Shown here: positions 17,565 through 26,752 of the stretch, in pieces
Numbering within the stretch: the first letter of the stretch is position 1
How the letters are laid out: every line of letters starts with the position of its first letter
Origin: DASXKD01 sp963703605
GTDB taxonomy: Bacteria; Actinomycetota; Actinomycetes; Streptosporangiales; Streptosporangiaceae
Assembly (NCBI GenBank): GCA_963703605.1
Contig: CAVPFC010000053.1
Coordinates: 180,631 to 244,630, forward strand
Direction: 5' to 3'
Length of the DNA: 64,000 bases
The notes under the pieces: model-generated
Seen by the model: only the letters and a program-made list of their open reading frames with translations
What the model was told of the DNA's origin: nothing
The model's database searches: none
Program-made: the position numbers and the translations under genes

Positions 17565-18845
17565 CTAGCTCGGGGTCACCGATCCCGGAGGCGGTATTTG
17601 CCCCGGACCGGTCCTTTCGCACGCGAGCTGGGCGGGGCCGGCGAGCGGCTGAGCCAGCGCCGGTGGGTCCGCGAATGAAGGCTGATTGAGGTCCAGGAAG
17701 TCGGACAGGTCGGCGGCGGCAGCGTCGCGGTTTGTCAGCGCCGGCAGGTTCCATTTACGCTCGGCCATCGCCAGGATCGAGGTGTGGTCGTGGACGACGC
17801 TGGTGACATGATTAGCGCGGGCCCACGGAGACACCACCACGGCCGGGACCCTGAACCCGTACCGGGCGAACCCGTCATATGCGCTGGCCGGCCACAGCGG
17901 CCCGATACCGTCCGGCGCGGCCGCTGGCGGTGGCGGCACGTGGTCGTAGTAGCCGCCGCCTTCATCGAAGGTCCACACCAGCAGCGTGCTCGGCCAGGCC
18001 GGCGATTCCATCACGGCTTGCACGACCGAAGCGGCGAAGACCTCGCCGTGGACGATGTTTTGCGGGTTCTCCTCCGAGCTGTGGCCGAAGTCGGGATCGA
18101 TGATGGCAAAGCCAGGAAGGTTCCCAGATTTGGCGTCGGCGAAGAACTGCGCGATCGGGACCATACTGGCATGGCCTTCGATCGCCTCCCCGAGGAACAG
18201 GCAGCAGGTCGGCGGGGTGCTGGCGTAGTAATTCCGCCACGGAATCTGATGGGCGTCCAGCCGGTCGAAGATCGTCCCTGCGGGAGCGGGCACCAGATTC
18301 TCCGGGAGAATGTCATCGACCATGCCGACCGAGGTGGCGGCCATCAGGTAGCGGCGGTTCGGCTGCGTCTGGCCAAACACCGGGGCGAACCAGCGGTCGG
18401 CCACCGGGAACGTGGTGGCCAGCGAGTAGGCCCACGGCAAATCCTCGCCGGTCCAATAGCCCATGGCGACCGGGCCGCTAGCCGATTTTACGAACCCGTC
18501 GTTCCGGCCTCCATTGAACTGGATATGGGCCTGCGCCCACTCCTGGGACGGCACCCCAGATAGCTGGCACGTGGTCGGCATGTGGAACGCGTGCTGGACG
18601 CTGCCGTCAGGGCAAGGATTAGCCGCCGTCGGCCGGCCATCGGATCCGATGTTGAAACCATCTCCCCGCGGCCGCTCACCCCGGCCCCGGCCCAGCATCC
18701 CCAGGTAGTTGTCGTAGGTGTGATTCTCCATCATCAGAACCAGAATGTGGTCGATCTGCGGAAGCATGTCCGTGCCTTCCGGCCGGCCGGGAAAGGGGCG
18801 CTCACCCGCGCGCCGCCCTCCAGATCCACCCGCTTGCGAAGTCAA
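17565..18845 (-). CDS. PF04185 phosphoesterase (phospholipase C/acid phosphatase-like)
   Basis: A 426-residue member of the alkaline-phosphatase-superfamily phosphoesterases. A TTG start at 18845 is chosen because GGGAGGCGAGGG lies just upstream; an internal ATG at 18767 is an alternative. Signatures are LVLMMENHTYDNYLGML (about 37-51), NPCPDGS, DPDFGHSSEENPQN, WTFDEGGGYYDHVPPP and FRVPAVVVSPWAR. Relatives include phospholipases C and acid phosphatases. There is no clear Tat or Sec signal, unlike the paralogue at 40928. It heads an operon with the membrane protein at 16405. Confidence 0.88.
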   Translation of the reverse strand: MTSQAGGSGGRRAGERPFPGRPEGTDMLPQIDHILVLMMENHTYDNYLGMLGRGRGERPRGDGFNIGSDGRPTAANPCPDGSVQHAFHMPTTCQLSGVPSQEWAQAHIQFNGGRNDGFVKSASGPVAMGYWTGEDLPWAYSLATTFPVADRWFAPVFGQTQPNRRYLMAATSVGMVDDILPENLVPAPAGTIFDRLDAHQIPWRNYYASTPPTCCLFLGEAIEGHASMVPIAQFFADAKSGNLPGFAIIDPDFGHSSEENPQNIVHGEVFAASVVQAVMESPAWPSTLLVWTFDEGGGYYDHVPPPPAAAPDGIGPLWPASAYDGFARYGFRVPAVVVSPWARANHVTSVVHDHTSILAMAERKWNLPALTNRDAAAADLSDFLDLNQPSFADPPALAQPLAGPAQLACERTGPGQIPPPGSVTPS

Positions 18846-19138
18846 AACCCTCGCCTCCCCACCTGATAAGGGTCCAAGCCCAAACCAGCCCCTAAATACT
18901 CAAGCACGGCACCCCTTCCTCTGACTAGAACCTCCTCGGTAACAAAAAGCTTGCGGTACGTCGCCATGTGATTATTTTTGTTGGCGCAAGTAAACGGACT
19001 GCTTTGTGGCCCGATATGGATGCCGGCGAATCCGGAGGGCATGCCAAACGAGAAAACCCCGCGACGGTCGCTGGTTAGTACGCGCTGGTCAGCGCCGTGA
19101 CGTCGGCTCGCGGTCCGCGAAGCATGTGGTAGGTAGTT

Positions 19139-19464
19139 CAGGGTGGGGTTGTTGCCCTGACCGGGCCCGGCCCAGGGCACCGGTGGTGGTCCGACGGCGA
19201 CGACAGTTTCGCCGTCGACCCGCCCAATGCTGTGCTTGCCTGGGGGGAGCCCGGGACCGACGCCGCGGACGAGGCCGTCGTGGTCATCTCCGATCCGGCC
19301 GTCACCGGAGACGGCCTGCGGTACCGCATCCAGACACTTCAGGGCACCACGCCAGCGCAGGCCGGCCCTGTGTGCTGTTCATCGACCCACTCGGCCGGCC
19401 GCTCTCGCCCGTGTCTGTCGCCGGGGTGCGCCGCCGGCGCATGCTGAATAGCTACCTTCAGTAA
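19139..19464 (+). pseudogene. Frameshifted remnant of an unknown protein
   Basis: One frame reads HRWWSDGDDSFAVDPPNAVL, then AWGEPGTDAADEAVVVISDP, AVTGDGLRYRIQTLQGTTPA. Near 19370 coding character jumps to the next frame, which continues VLFIDPLGRPLSPVSVAGV to a TAA at 19462. No start codon with an SD exists at the left end, where a stop at 19130 closes the frame. The piece is therefore a 5'-truncated, frameshifted gene. The family is not recognised. The ~290 bases to its left (18846-19138) show no gene. Confidence 0.5.
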
Positions 19465-19887
19465 CACCCACCATTAAAGATCGTTAGCGGTACTCAGTTC
19501 ACGCCTTTCAGACACCGGGAGGTATCGGTGAGAGCAACGCCCACTACCGCGAGGCCGGGGTGCTGGTCCAGCCCAGAAAGCCTGATAGCGGCAAGAGATT
19601 CCAGAGGCAGACGTGCTGGTGGCGGCGCAGTTCCACGCAAGGCTCGCCATGGCTGACCGGCTGGCAAAAGCCGTAGAGGCACTACAAAGCTGGGTCTGCG
19701 TGCAAGGATAGCGCTGCAGATTCGCTAACAGCTGACAGGACGACCCCAAGCGGTACCGGGGTGAGTATGCGGGACTGCTTTACCTCGGCTCGAACTCTCC
19801 GGGCGCCTTTTGCTCCACTGGCCAAGATTGTTCCTGGACGCGACCTTGATGACGGTCCGAGTAATCGCAGGGCTTCCAGATGGTAGG
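19465..19887. other. Intergenic, possible small gene fragment
   Basis: About 420 bases between the pseudogene and the NACHT gene stop. On the plus strand 19606-19710 reads EADVLVAAQFHARLAMADRL followed by AKAVEALQSWVCVQG and a stop. It looks like the C-terminal end of some helical protein, but it is too short to assign. Nothing else is supported. Confidence 0.35.
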
Positions 19888-22800
19888 TCAGGCTGAGTCA
19901 TCTGTTAGTGCAGCTGTTGTGAGCCATCCCATTGTTGCAAGCACCTCGGGTTGGTCAGCCGGATCGATCTGGTGGTAATGGCGGATCATGAGCGGTCCCG
20001 CCGCATCGTAGGCTCTAAGGAGCGAAGGCTGATTTAGTGTCTGAACTGTCCTGGCCAGGGTCAGGAGCGCTTCGGGAGAAGCTGAGCCAGCCAAAGTCCT
20101 GGCCGCCAACCGCCGCGCCTCTTCGTCCGGGTCGCTGAGGCCAGCCAGCAATGCCTCCGCCACCTCCGGGCCCTCACGGCCGCCCAGGGCTGTCGCCGCC
20201 GCGGATCGCACCGACGAGTCCGGGTCGCTGAGGAGAACCAGCAATGCCTCCGTCACCTCCGGGCCCTCACGGGCGCCCAGCGCTATCGCCGCCGACCGCC
20301 GCGCCTTTTCGGCCGGGTCGCTGAGGAGAGCCAACAATGCCTCCGTCACCTCCAGGCCCTCACGGCCGCCAAGCGCTATCGCCGCGTCAAACCGCACCGA
20401 CGAGTCTGGGCCGCTGAGGGCCAGCAATGCCTCCGTCACCCCCGGGCCCTCACGGCCGCCAAGCGCTATCGCCGCGTCAAACCGCACCGACGAGTCCGGG
20501 TCACTGAGGAGGGCCAGCAATGCCTCCGTCACCTCCGGGCCCTCACGGGCGCCCAGCGCCGTCACCGCCGCGGATCGCACCGACGAGTCCGGGTCATCCA
20601 GGCGGGCCAGCAATGCCTCCGTCACCTCCGGGCCCTCACGGGCGCCCAGGGCCGTCATCGCCGCGGATCGCACCGACGAGTCCGGGTCATCCAGGCGGGC
20701 CCGCAATGCCTCCGTCACCTCCGGGCCCTCACGGCCGCCCAGCGCTGTCACCGCCGCGGATCGCACCGACGAGTCCGGGTCATCCAGGCCGGCCCGCAAT
20801 GCCGCCGTCACCTCCGGGCCCTCACGATCCTCCAGTGCCCTCGCCGCCTCAAACCGCACCGACGAGTCCGGGTCGCTGAGGAGAACCAGCAATGCCTCCG
20901 TCGCTTCTGGGCTCTCCTGGCGGCCCAGCGATAGCGTCGCGGCAATCATCACCAGCAAGTCCGGGTCGTCGAGGCGGGCCCGCAGTGCCTCCGTTACCTC
21001 GGGGTCCTGCCGACGGTCCAGCGCTTGCGCCGCCGAAGCCCGCACGTACGAGTCCGGGTCGGTGAGGCCGGCCAGCAGCCCGGTGAGAACTGAGTGGGGC
21101 AGGTAGGTCATTCCGCTGTAAGCCGCAACTGCTGCGTAGCCTGTGTGCTGGTGCCGGAGCAGGTCATCAAGGCGCCCGGCCAGCTCGTTGAGCTGGCCGG
21201 GCGCCAGCAGGTGATCGGCGTCCGGGCGCGCTCCCCAGACCAGGGCGGCGGTACGCAGCGACCAGTGGAAGGGATCGCATTCTCCGGCGAGGAGGTGCTG
21301 GATGAGTGCCCGCGCGCTATCAGGGCTGAGCCGTTCGCCGAGCATGGGGATGACTTCGGCCCAATCCGGGTCGAACCACCGGTGCTGCTCGACGACCGCC
21401 AGCCAGTCGGCCTGGGGAAGGGTGGCGAGGTGGCGGGCGGTCAGGTACTCGGCCACCGTCCGGTGCAGGAACAGGTAGCGGGGGCTCCGCCCAGCCGACG
21501 GATCACCTTCAGGTACTAGAACGCCAGCGCCAACCGACAGTTCCCGCAAGACGTGAGCGGCCGGGCGGTGCAGTTCGGTGAACGCGTCCCCGGCAGTGCG
21601 GATGGCGTTGAGGAGGCTGTCCCCCGGCATCAGGTCGGTCCAGCCCGCGGGCTGGGTAGCGAAGGTGTAAGCCATCGGGGCGAGGATTTGCAGCAGCGCG
21701 TCTACCTGGACGTCATCTAGCGCCGGTGCGCCGGGGTCGTCCAGGCTGCGGTGCGCGCGAGTAAGGAACCACCGCAGCACCCGCTCATACAACTGGCCCC
21801 GCGTGGCCGGCAGGGATGCCCCATCGAGCGCTTGGAGGGCTAGCGAACAAAGTAGCGCCAACAGCAGTGGGATACGTGCCATCGCCCTGGTCGCCGGGTT
21901 TTGCAGACGAGCCCATAGTTGGGAAGCGGCCTCTGGGGGGAGCCGCCACGCCTCAATGGCAGCGACCACTTCCTCGGCCGTGAACGCCTGCAGTTCGACC
22001 TCCCGCGCACCCGGCAATGGCGAACCGGTGTAGCCAGCGATCCGGCTAGTGATCACGCACCGGGCGTTGTCACTGGCTTGATCTGCCCACGACCGCACCA
22101 GGTCCCGCAGTGGCCCGCTCTTCGCCTCGGTCAGCTCATCCAGGGCATCCAGCAACACCACCGCCTCACCGGCCCGCACCTGCGCCGCCACCGCGGCACT
22201 AGAACGCTCGGCCAGCAGCCCTTGCGCCACCAGGTGTGCAGCGGCCTTGTCTGCCAGGTCGTGCCCAGCGGCGGTAACAAGCTGGTCACAGCGCACAGGC
22301 ACCGGGATCACCACCGGCGCCGGCCCCCCTAGAAGGATGGCCAGCGCCTCCGTGCACAGCCGGTGGGTTTCGGTACGCACCAGCCACGACTTACCCAATC
22401 CAGGGTCGGCCAGCACCACCAGCCGCCGGTATTCCCCGGCGACCTGCGGCCACGACCGGGGCGGTTCGCTGTCCTGCGGGCGTTCCACCGGCAGCCTGTA
22501 CCGGCTGCCGCCCATTTGCCACCCCCCTTCACCGGCCGGGCGCTCCGCTAGGCCACGGCGGACCTCTGGGCGGACGCTGACCGTGCGGGACAGCGCCGTC
22601 ACATCCGCGCCCGCTGGCAGATACGGTGGCAGCCGCCCGGTGCGTGCCTGTTCATCCAGGCTGGCCAGCAGGGTCATCATGTCGCGGTGGAGCTCCCCCG
22701 GGGTGGCAGGCTGGACTCCGGTGGCTCGCGACTCGGCCCGCTGCCGAAGTACGTGGTCCACCAGCCCGCGCACCGCCGGGTCCCGCACCGATACTGCGCT

Positions 22801-23214
22801 GAGCGTCTCGAAGACCCGGCGCGGCAGCGCCGCGAGGAACTCCTCCACCCACAACCTGCGGCTCAGTTCATCCAGGTCACACCCGGAATCTGCCAGTGCC
22901 TGCCTGGCAACGTTGGCGAGGCGTTGAGCCGCTTTACCCGAAGGGTCGGCTAGGCACGCTACCAGCTGCTGCGACACGTCCTTGGTGAACGCAGGGCGCC
23001 AAGTCTTCTCCATCTCAGCCACCCAGGCATCATCAACAGCCCGGCCCGGCGGCAGCGCCGACCTACGCAGCGTCTCAGCAACCGCCGCACCGATTGCGGC
23101 CTTAATAGCTTGCCCTTCCGGTGTCCCCCGGACCTTCTCCCACGCCCGGCCTGCTACCGAGGCAACAGCGCCAGCGATCAGCTCTGCCAGCACCCCACCC
23201 GTGACCGGATCCAC
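19888..23214 (-). CDS. NACHT-domain STAND NTPase with HEAT-repeat sensor
   Basis: An 1108-residue protein from GTG 23214, preceded by AGGGGGGTCAGA. An N-terminal helical region of ~230 residues (WRPAFTKDVSQQLVACLADP and similar) is followed by a NACHT NTPase: P-loop DPGLGKSW (270-277), Walker B LLDALDEL (354-361) and sensor TSR at 389-391. A winged/helical STAND region follows with FLHRTVAEYLTARHLATLP, the usual NACHT-terminal motif. From about residue 705 come eleven 31-residue HEAT units. Bacterial NACHT proteins are known anti-phage sensors, and the position beside a tRNA integration hotspot fits defence. The N-terminal effector is not a recognisable enzyme. Confidence 0.88.
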   Translation of the reverse strand: MDPVTGGVLAELIAGAVASVAGRAWEKVRGTPEGQAIKAAIGAAVAETLRRSALPPGRAVDDAWVAEMEKTWRPAFTKDVSQQLVACLADPSGKAAQRLANVARQALADSGCDLDELSRRLWVEEFLAALPRRVFETLSAVSVRDPAVRGLVDHVLRQRAESRATGVQPATPGELHRDMMTLLASLDEQARTGRLPPYLPAGADVTALSRTVSVRPEVRRGLAERPAGEGGWQMGGSRYRLPVERPQDSEPPRSWPQVAGEYRRLVVLADPGLGKSWLVRTETHRLCTEALAILLGGPAPVVIPVPVRCDQLVTAAGHDLADKAAAHLVAQGLLAERSSAAVAAQVRAGEAVVLLDALDELTEAKSGPLRDLVRSWADQASDNARCVITSRIAGYTGSPLPGAREVELQAFTAEEVVAAIEAWRLPPEAASQLWARLQNPATRAMARIPLLLALLCSLALQALDGASLPATRGQLYERVLRWFLTRAHRSLDDPGAPALDDVQVDALLQILAPMAYTFATQPAGWTDLMPGDSLLNAIRTAGDAFTELHRPAAHVLRELSVGAGVLVPEGDPSAGRSPRYLFLHRTVAEYLTARHLATLPQADWLAVVEQHRWFDPDWAEVIPMLGERLSPDSARALIQHLLAGECDPFHWSLRTAALVWGARPDADHLLAPGQLNELAGRLDDLLRHQHTGYAAVAAYSGMTYLPHSVLTGLLAGLTDPDSYVRASAAQALDRRQDPEVTEALRARLDDPDLLVMIAATLSLGRQESPEATEALLVLLSDPDSSVRFEAARALEDREGPEVTAALRAGLDDPDSSVRSAAVTALGGREGPEVTEALRARLDDPDSSVRSAAMTALGAREGPEVTEALLARLDDPDSSVRSAAVTALGAREGPEVTEALLALLSDPDSSVRFDAAIALGGREGPGVTEALLALSGPDSSVRFDAAIALGGREGLEVTEALLALLSDPAEKARRSAAIALGAREGPEVTEALLVLLSDPDSSVRSAAATALGGREGPEVAEALLAGLSDPDEEARRLAARTLAGSASPEALLTLARTVQTLNQPSLLRAYDAAGPLMIRHYHQIDPADQPEVLATMGWLTTAALTDDSA
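20050..21095. repeat. Eleven 93-bp HEAT-coding units
   Basis: Tandem units of 93 bp encode TEALLALLSDPDSSVR followed by AA.ALG.REGPEV. The central six to seven units are nearly identical at nucleotide level, while the outermost units are degenerate. One unit (about 20400-20500) lacks a codon and reads ALSGPDSSVR. Such homogeneity implies recent unequal exchange inside the ligand-sensing part of the NACHT protein. Confidence 0.9.
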
Positions 23215-23468
23215 TCTGACCCCCCTTGCGCTCACCTGATCACGAGAATGCCACCCGGGCAGGCCGTTGTCCGGCCCACACAACCGGAAACAAGCTGAGG
23301 CTTGTTACTTGGTTCACTGCACGACGTCCCGGGCTGATCATGTCCGGCGGTGGGAGCGGAATGGGAGCAGCGATCCGTCGCCAGGCAAAAGATCACTCCA
23401 GCGCAGACGCAGGAATGTCAGCGCCAAATGTGAACATGGACACTGGTGAAGTGTGAATACCTCCTGGT

Positions 23469-23542
23469 CGGGATGGCCGGATTCGAACCGGCGGCCTCCT
23501 GCTCCCAAAGCAGGCGCGCTAACCAAGCTGCGCCACATCCCG
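23469..23542 (-). tRNA. tRNA-Pro (TGG)
   Basis: The minus strand folds as a tRNA. The acceptor stem CGGGATG pairs with CATCCCG, the anticodon arm is CCTGC-TTTGGGA-GCAGG with anticodon TGG, and the T arm is CCGG-TTCGAAT-CCGG. It is 74 nucleotides long and CCA is not encoded. It lies 255 bases upstream of the NACHT start, on the same strand. Confidence 0.95.
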
Positions 23543-23712
23543 CTGGGCCGATCCGAAGCCTACCGTCCCGGGCGCCGTGCCCGCCGCCGCCATCCCGGCC
23601 GGGCCTTCGCGGCCAGTCCTGCGGTTGACCGGGCGGCGGTTCGGCCTGACGGCCACGTTGCCGGTACGCTGACGGTGCTCACCGGCGGCGGAACAGGTTT
23701 CGCACCGGATGC

Positions 23713-23786
23713 GCGGGCGTAGCTCAATGGCAGAGCCCCAGCCTTCCAAGCTGGTCATGAGGGTTCGATTCCCTTCGCCCGCTCCA
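23713..23786 (+). tRNA. tRNA-Gly (TCC), CCA encoded
   Basis: Acceptor GCGGGCG pairs with CGCCCGC, the D arm is GCTC-AATGGCA-GAGC, the anticodon arm is CCAGC-CTTCCAA-GCTGG with anticodon TCC, and the T arm is AGGG-TTCGATT-CCCT. Discriminator T is at 23783, then encoded CCA. Its 3' half is duplicated at 27019-27069, marking it as an integration target. Confidence 0.96.
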
Positions 23787-23789
23787 ACC
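23739..23789. repeat. Putative att core, copy inside tRNA-Gly
   Basis: Fifty-one bases running from the anticodon arm through the T arm and CCA end into CCAACC are repeated at 27019-27069 with one mismatch (23747 C, 27027 T, at the third anticodon base). Duplication of a tRNA 3' half is the standard footprint of tyrosine-recombinase integration. Confidence 0.85.
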
Positions 23790-23835
23790 AGTATCCGCAG
23801 GTCGGCGTACGTGTCACCTAGCTGACTGGTGATCA

Positions 23836-24043
23836 TCACGAAGCTCTCCCCCGCTTCCGTGCCCGCTGCGTGCCCGATCGGCTCTTGGCTGTGCCCTTCC
23901 GCCTGGCCGTGGCGAACACCTCTCCCATGGCCTCAGCGATCGCCTCGTCCCGGTCCCTGGTGGCGTGCTGGTAGATCAGAGCGGCACGTGGACTTGAGTG
24001 GCCCATCCGCTCCATTAGCTCACGGAGGCTCGCGCCCGTGGCT
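23836..24043 (-). pseudogene. Tyrosine integrase, C-terminal remnant 1
   Basis: Starting about 24043 the minus strand reads GASLRELMERMGHSSPRAAL, IYQHATRDRDEAIAEAMGEV and a basic tail SGTQRARKRGRAS ending at TGA 23836. The GHSSPRAALIY stretch holds the conserved His-x-x-Arg box and the catalytic Tyr of phage-type integrases. The N-terminal ~300 residues are missing; upstream sequence belongs to an unrelated HAD fragment on the other strand. The stop is 50 bases from the tRNA-Gly CCA, the usual place for an integrase gene beside attL. Confidence 0.82.
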
Positions 24044-24087
24044 GAACTGGTAGGGAGCGGTTTACCAACCGTGTCGAATGCCTCAAG

Positions 24088-24471
24088 TTGAGGAACGGCG
24101 AGATGCGGGCTCTTGCTCTCGTTGCTGCTCTTTTGGCGTTGCGCCACCTCGCCGACCACCGTCTCACCGACTACATCCGGGCGATAGTCGCCCGGGATGA
24201 CCACGATCCTGAGCGGATGAAGCCCAGCCCGTATCGAGTCCGCGAAGCAGCCGGTGGGCTGGGTGGGGAAGGGGGGGAATGCGCCTTCGTTGGAGATTCC
24301 CCCACTGACGTCCTGGCCGGGCACCTGGCTGGCGTCCCCGTCATCGGCTACGCGAACAAGCCCGCCAAGGTAGGCGTTCTCGCCGAAGTCCAGGCCGCGA
24401 CGGTGACGACCAGCCTTGCCGAGATCACGACGGCACTGCGCGCCGCACCGGTCACTGCGTTGCCGAATTGA
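24088..24471 (+). pseudogene. HAD-family hydrolase, 5'-truncated
   Basis: The readable part (LADHRLTDYIRAIVARDDHD, PERMKPSPYRVREA, then CAFVGDSPTDVLAGHLAGVP and VIGYANKPAK) matches the C-terminal half of phosphoglycolate-phosphatase-like HAD proteins, including motif III Lys (MKPSP) and motif IV GDSPTDV. Motif I (DxDxT) and the cap are absent, because the sequence to the left is the oppositely oriented integrase remnant. The break lies between about 24043 and 24100, so this is one edge of a deletion or insertion event. Confidence 0.75.
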
Positions 24472-24729
24472 GCCGTTCTTAGATCAAGACGGCGCCTGCG
24501 GCGCCGCGGGCCCGGCGTCAGCGCCGGCCTCCGGTCTTGGGGAGGCCCGGCCGTCGCACGCCGGGCCAGACCCGCAGAAGCCCACAGATCAAGATGGCGC
24601 TCACGGCACGCAGGCCGGTGGCCGCGCAGCCGTCTTCCTCGGCGATTCGCTGTCCTGCGCCCGGCCGTCGCCGTTACGGATTTCGCGGTGGCGGCAACCT
24701 GGCGGGCAGTGCGCGACACTGACCTGTAT

Positions 24730-25248
24730 ATGAGCGGCACTGTGGGCAGCGAGCCTGTGGCCAGGGACGAGGCGATCGCCGTGCTGTGGCAGCAGCAGCG
24801 GTCACAGCTCGTCCGGCTTGCGGTGGGGCTGACTGGCGACCGCGATGCTGCGGAGGAGATCGTCCAGGAGGCGTTCGCGGCGCTGCTGGGCCGGTGGCGT
24901 TTCCTGCGGGAGGTTTCAGCGGCCCAGGCCTACTTGCAGAGCGTGGTAGTGAATCAAGCCCGAGCCCGGTGGCGTGCCCGGCGGCGTACCCAGGTGGTGG
25001 CCGCGGTTCTGCCCGGCCGCCGGGAACAGACGGACGGCCCGGATGTCGATGCGCAGTTGGACATGCTGATGGCGCTGGGGCGACTGCCGTGGAGCAAGCG
25101 CGCGTGCGTGCTGCTGCGCTACTACGCCGATCTGTCCGAGGCCCAGACGGCCGCGGTGCTGGGGATATCGGTGGGAACGGTCAAGAGCCAGACCGCCAAG
25201 GGGCTGCAGCAGCTGGCCGCGGTCATCGATAAGCAGGGGGTGAGATGA
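24730..25248 (+). CDS. SigE-family ECF RNA polymerase sigma factor
   Basis: A 172-residue ECF sigma of the actinobacterial SigE-like group, from ATG 24730. Region 2 is RSQLVRLAVGLTGDRDAAEE and IVQEAFAALLGRW; region 4 is LSEAQTAAVLGISVGTVKSQ, with the HTH giving -35 recognition. The ratio of regions and the short linker are typical. Its TGA at 25246 is followed after one base by the start of a membrane protein, so the two form a coupled operon, as for sigma/anti-sigma pairs. It lies inside the tRNA-Gly att interval and may be mobile-element cargo. Confidence 0.9.
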   Translation: MSGTVGSEPVARDEAIAVLWQQQRSQLVRLAVGLTGDRDAAEEIVQEAFAALLGRWRFLREVSAAQAYLQSVVVNQARARWRARRRTQVVAAVLPGRREQTDGPDVDAQLDMLMALGRLPWSKRACVLLRYYADLSEAQTAAVLGISVGTVKSQTAKGLQQLAAVIDKQGVR

Positions 25249-25249
25249 G

Positions 25250-26461
25250 ATGACGATGTCACCTGAGGATGTGGCCCGCCGTCTGCGCGCCGAACTCGAC
25301 GCCGTGCCGGTGCCCGAGCGGCCCTGGGCGGCGGTGCGCCCCGCGCTGGCCCGGCGGCGGGCCAGGCACCGCGTGATGGAGGCAGTTGCCGCTGCTGCGG
25401 CGGTCGTGCTGATCGCGGGGCTTAGCGTGGCTGCGGCCCGGGTTTTCGGCGCAAGCCCGGCGTCTAGTGCCATGCCGCGGGCTCACCCGCCGCGCTACTA
25501 CATGCAGCAGAGCTACCCGGGAACAAGCGGGCGGCCGAAGCCGGTAGTGGTCCGGGCCACGGCCACGGGGAGGGTTACGGCGACGGTCAGCTGCCCCCCG
25601 CCGGGTACGCAGATCGCACCTCAGGGCATCGCGGCAACCAGTAACCGGCTGTTCTTCATTGACTGCCAGAAGATTCACAAGGTAGGCGCAAAATACACTG
25701 TGAGCCGGTCGTGGCTTTATGAGGCCCGGCTGACAGGATCCGGCCAGATCAGCGGCTATTCCCTGGTGCCCGGCGGGGTGCTAGGCCCGCATCGCCTCGA
25801 AGGCATCGGCGCCACGCTCGACGGCTCAGAAGTGGCCGTCACCCTGGGCCCGTCAGCACTTTACGAATTCTCGTCCCCATCGGCGCCCGCCGATGTTCTC
25901 GTCCTCAACACCACGACCGGGGCACGTGCGATATGGCATGGCGGCACAAAAGTGTTCAGCGCGGGTGACTTCACATTCACCAACAACGGGCGCGAGCTGG
26001 AGTTCCTCGGCGCAGAGCGCTGCCTCCAGGCGAAACGCTTCGGATGTGAAGAGCTGCGGGCCGTCAGCCCCGCCACGGCGGGCGGCCAGCTCGACAGCAG
26101 CCGCTTGCTCCTGCGGCTATCGGCGCTCGCCCGGTCACACGGGGAATACATCGAACCGGCAATCATCACGACGGGTGGCTCGACCCTGACCGCAGTCGTC
26201 CAACGCAACCAGAACTCGCTTTCACAGTCCCTCTGGGTGGTCCAATACTCAGCAGCAACGGGCAGGCAGCTCCGCGTTCTCTACAGGCTGCACACGGGCA
26301 ACGGCTTCTCCTACGGGTTCCTCAGCTCCGACCCGACCGGCCGCCACCTGCTGTTCAATGCCGGGCCCGCCAGTGGGCAGGTCAACGGCTGGATCGATCA
26401 CGGGCAACTGATCCGGCTCAAGCCCGCATACGGCAACTTCATCGCATACGAGACCTGGTAA
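25250..26461 (+). CDS. Single-pass membrane protein with extracytoplasmic propeller-like domain
   Basis: A 403-residue protein. The N-terminal cytosolic arm of about 44 residues (MSPEDVARRLRAELDAVPVP) is followed by one transmembrane helix (AVAAAAAVVLIAGLSVAAA) and a long extracytoplasmic beta-rich domain. ATG 25250 starts one base after the sigma-factor stop, with an alternative ATG at 25256. The arrangement is that of proteins cotranscribed with SigE-like sigma factors, which often act as membrane-bound regulators, although no zinc-binding anti-sigma motif is seen in the short arm. Anti-sigma function is an inference. Confidence 0.75.
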   Translation: MTMSPEDVARRLRAELDAVPVPERPWAAVRPALARRRARHRVMEAVAAAAAVVLIAGLSVAAARVFGASPASSAMPRAHPPRYYMQQSYPGTSGRPKPVVVRATATGRVTATVSCPPPGTQIAPQGIAATSNRLFFIDCQKIHKVGAKYTVSRSWLYEARLTGSGQISGYSLVPGGVLGPHRLEGIGATLDGSEVAVTLGPSALYEFSSPSAPADVLVLNTTTGARAIWHGGTKVFSAGDFTFTNNGRELEFLGAERCLQAKRFGCEELRAVSPATAGGQLDSSRLLLRLSALARSHGEYIEPAIITTGGSTLTAVVQRNQNSLSQSLWVVQYSAATGRQLRVLYRLHTGNGFSYGFLSSDPTGRHLLFNAGPASGQVNGWIDHGQLIRLKPAYGNFIAYETW

Positions 26462-26515
26462 CGACATCGCCCCATGTAGAAGGTGCGCTCGTTCGCGGCC
26501 GCGGGCACTGGCCGG

Positions 26516-26577
26516 TCAACCGAGTCGTGCCCGATGCGTGCCCGATCGAGCAGGACTAGACGGCCGGGCAGCCGGGC
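26516..26577 (-). pseudogene. Integrase tail scrap
   Basis: The minus strand reads SPARSGTHRARLG and a TGA at 26516. It resembles the SGTQRARKRG end of the integrase remnant at 23836. Only about 20 residues are readable, so identification rests on the shared tail motif and the underlying GTGCCCG.TGCGTGCCCGAT core. Confidence 0.4.
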
Positions 26578-26752
26578 GCAGGATACACGTGGGACGAGCG
26601 CGTAACCCAGATCCCGGGCAGGCATGTTACCCAGGTGGACCGCAGTGCAGCAGTCACAGCGGCCATGATCTGATGTAAAACCGTCGGCTTTGTCACGGGG
26701 CCACTGCCCCCGAACCCCCGGCCCTCCCTCGGAGATGGGGGGTGCAAAGGGA

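Noticed and set aside
20520..20879. Pro/Ser/Pro-rich repeat protein on the plus strand
   Set aside because: It is the antisense shadow of the HEAT-coding repeats of the NACHT gene.
20050..21095. 93-bp periodic array considered as a CRISPR
   Set aside because: Units are contiguous without spacers and encode HEAT repeats in frame.
23519..23839. Protein-like frame with GEGNRTLMTSLEG over the tRNA-Gly
   Set aside because: This peptide is the common false translation of tRNA sequence on the opposite strand.
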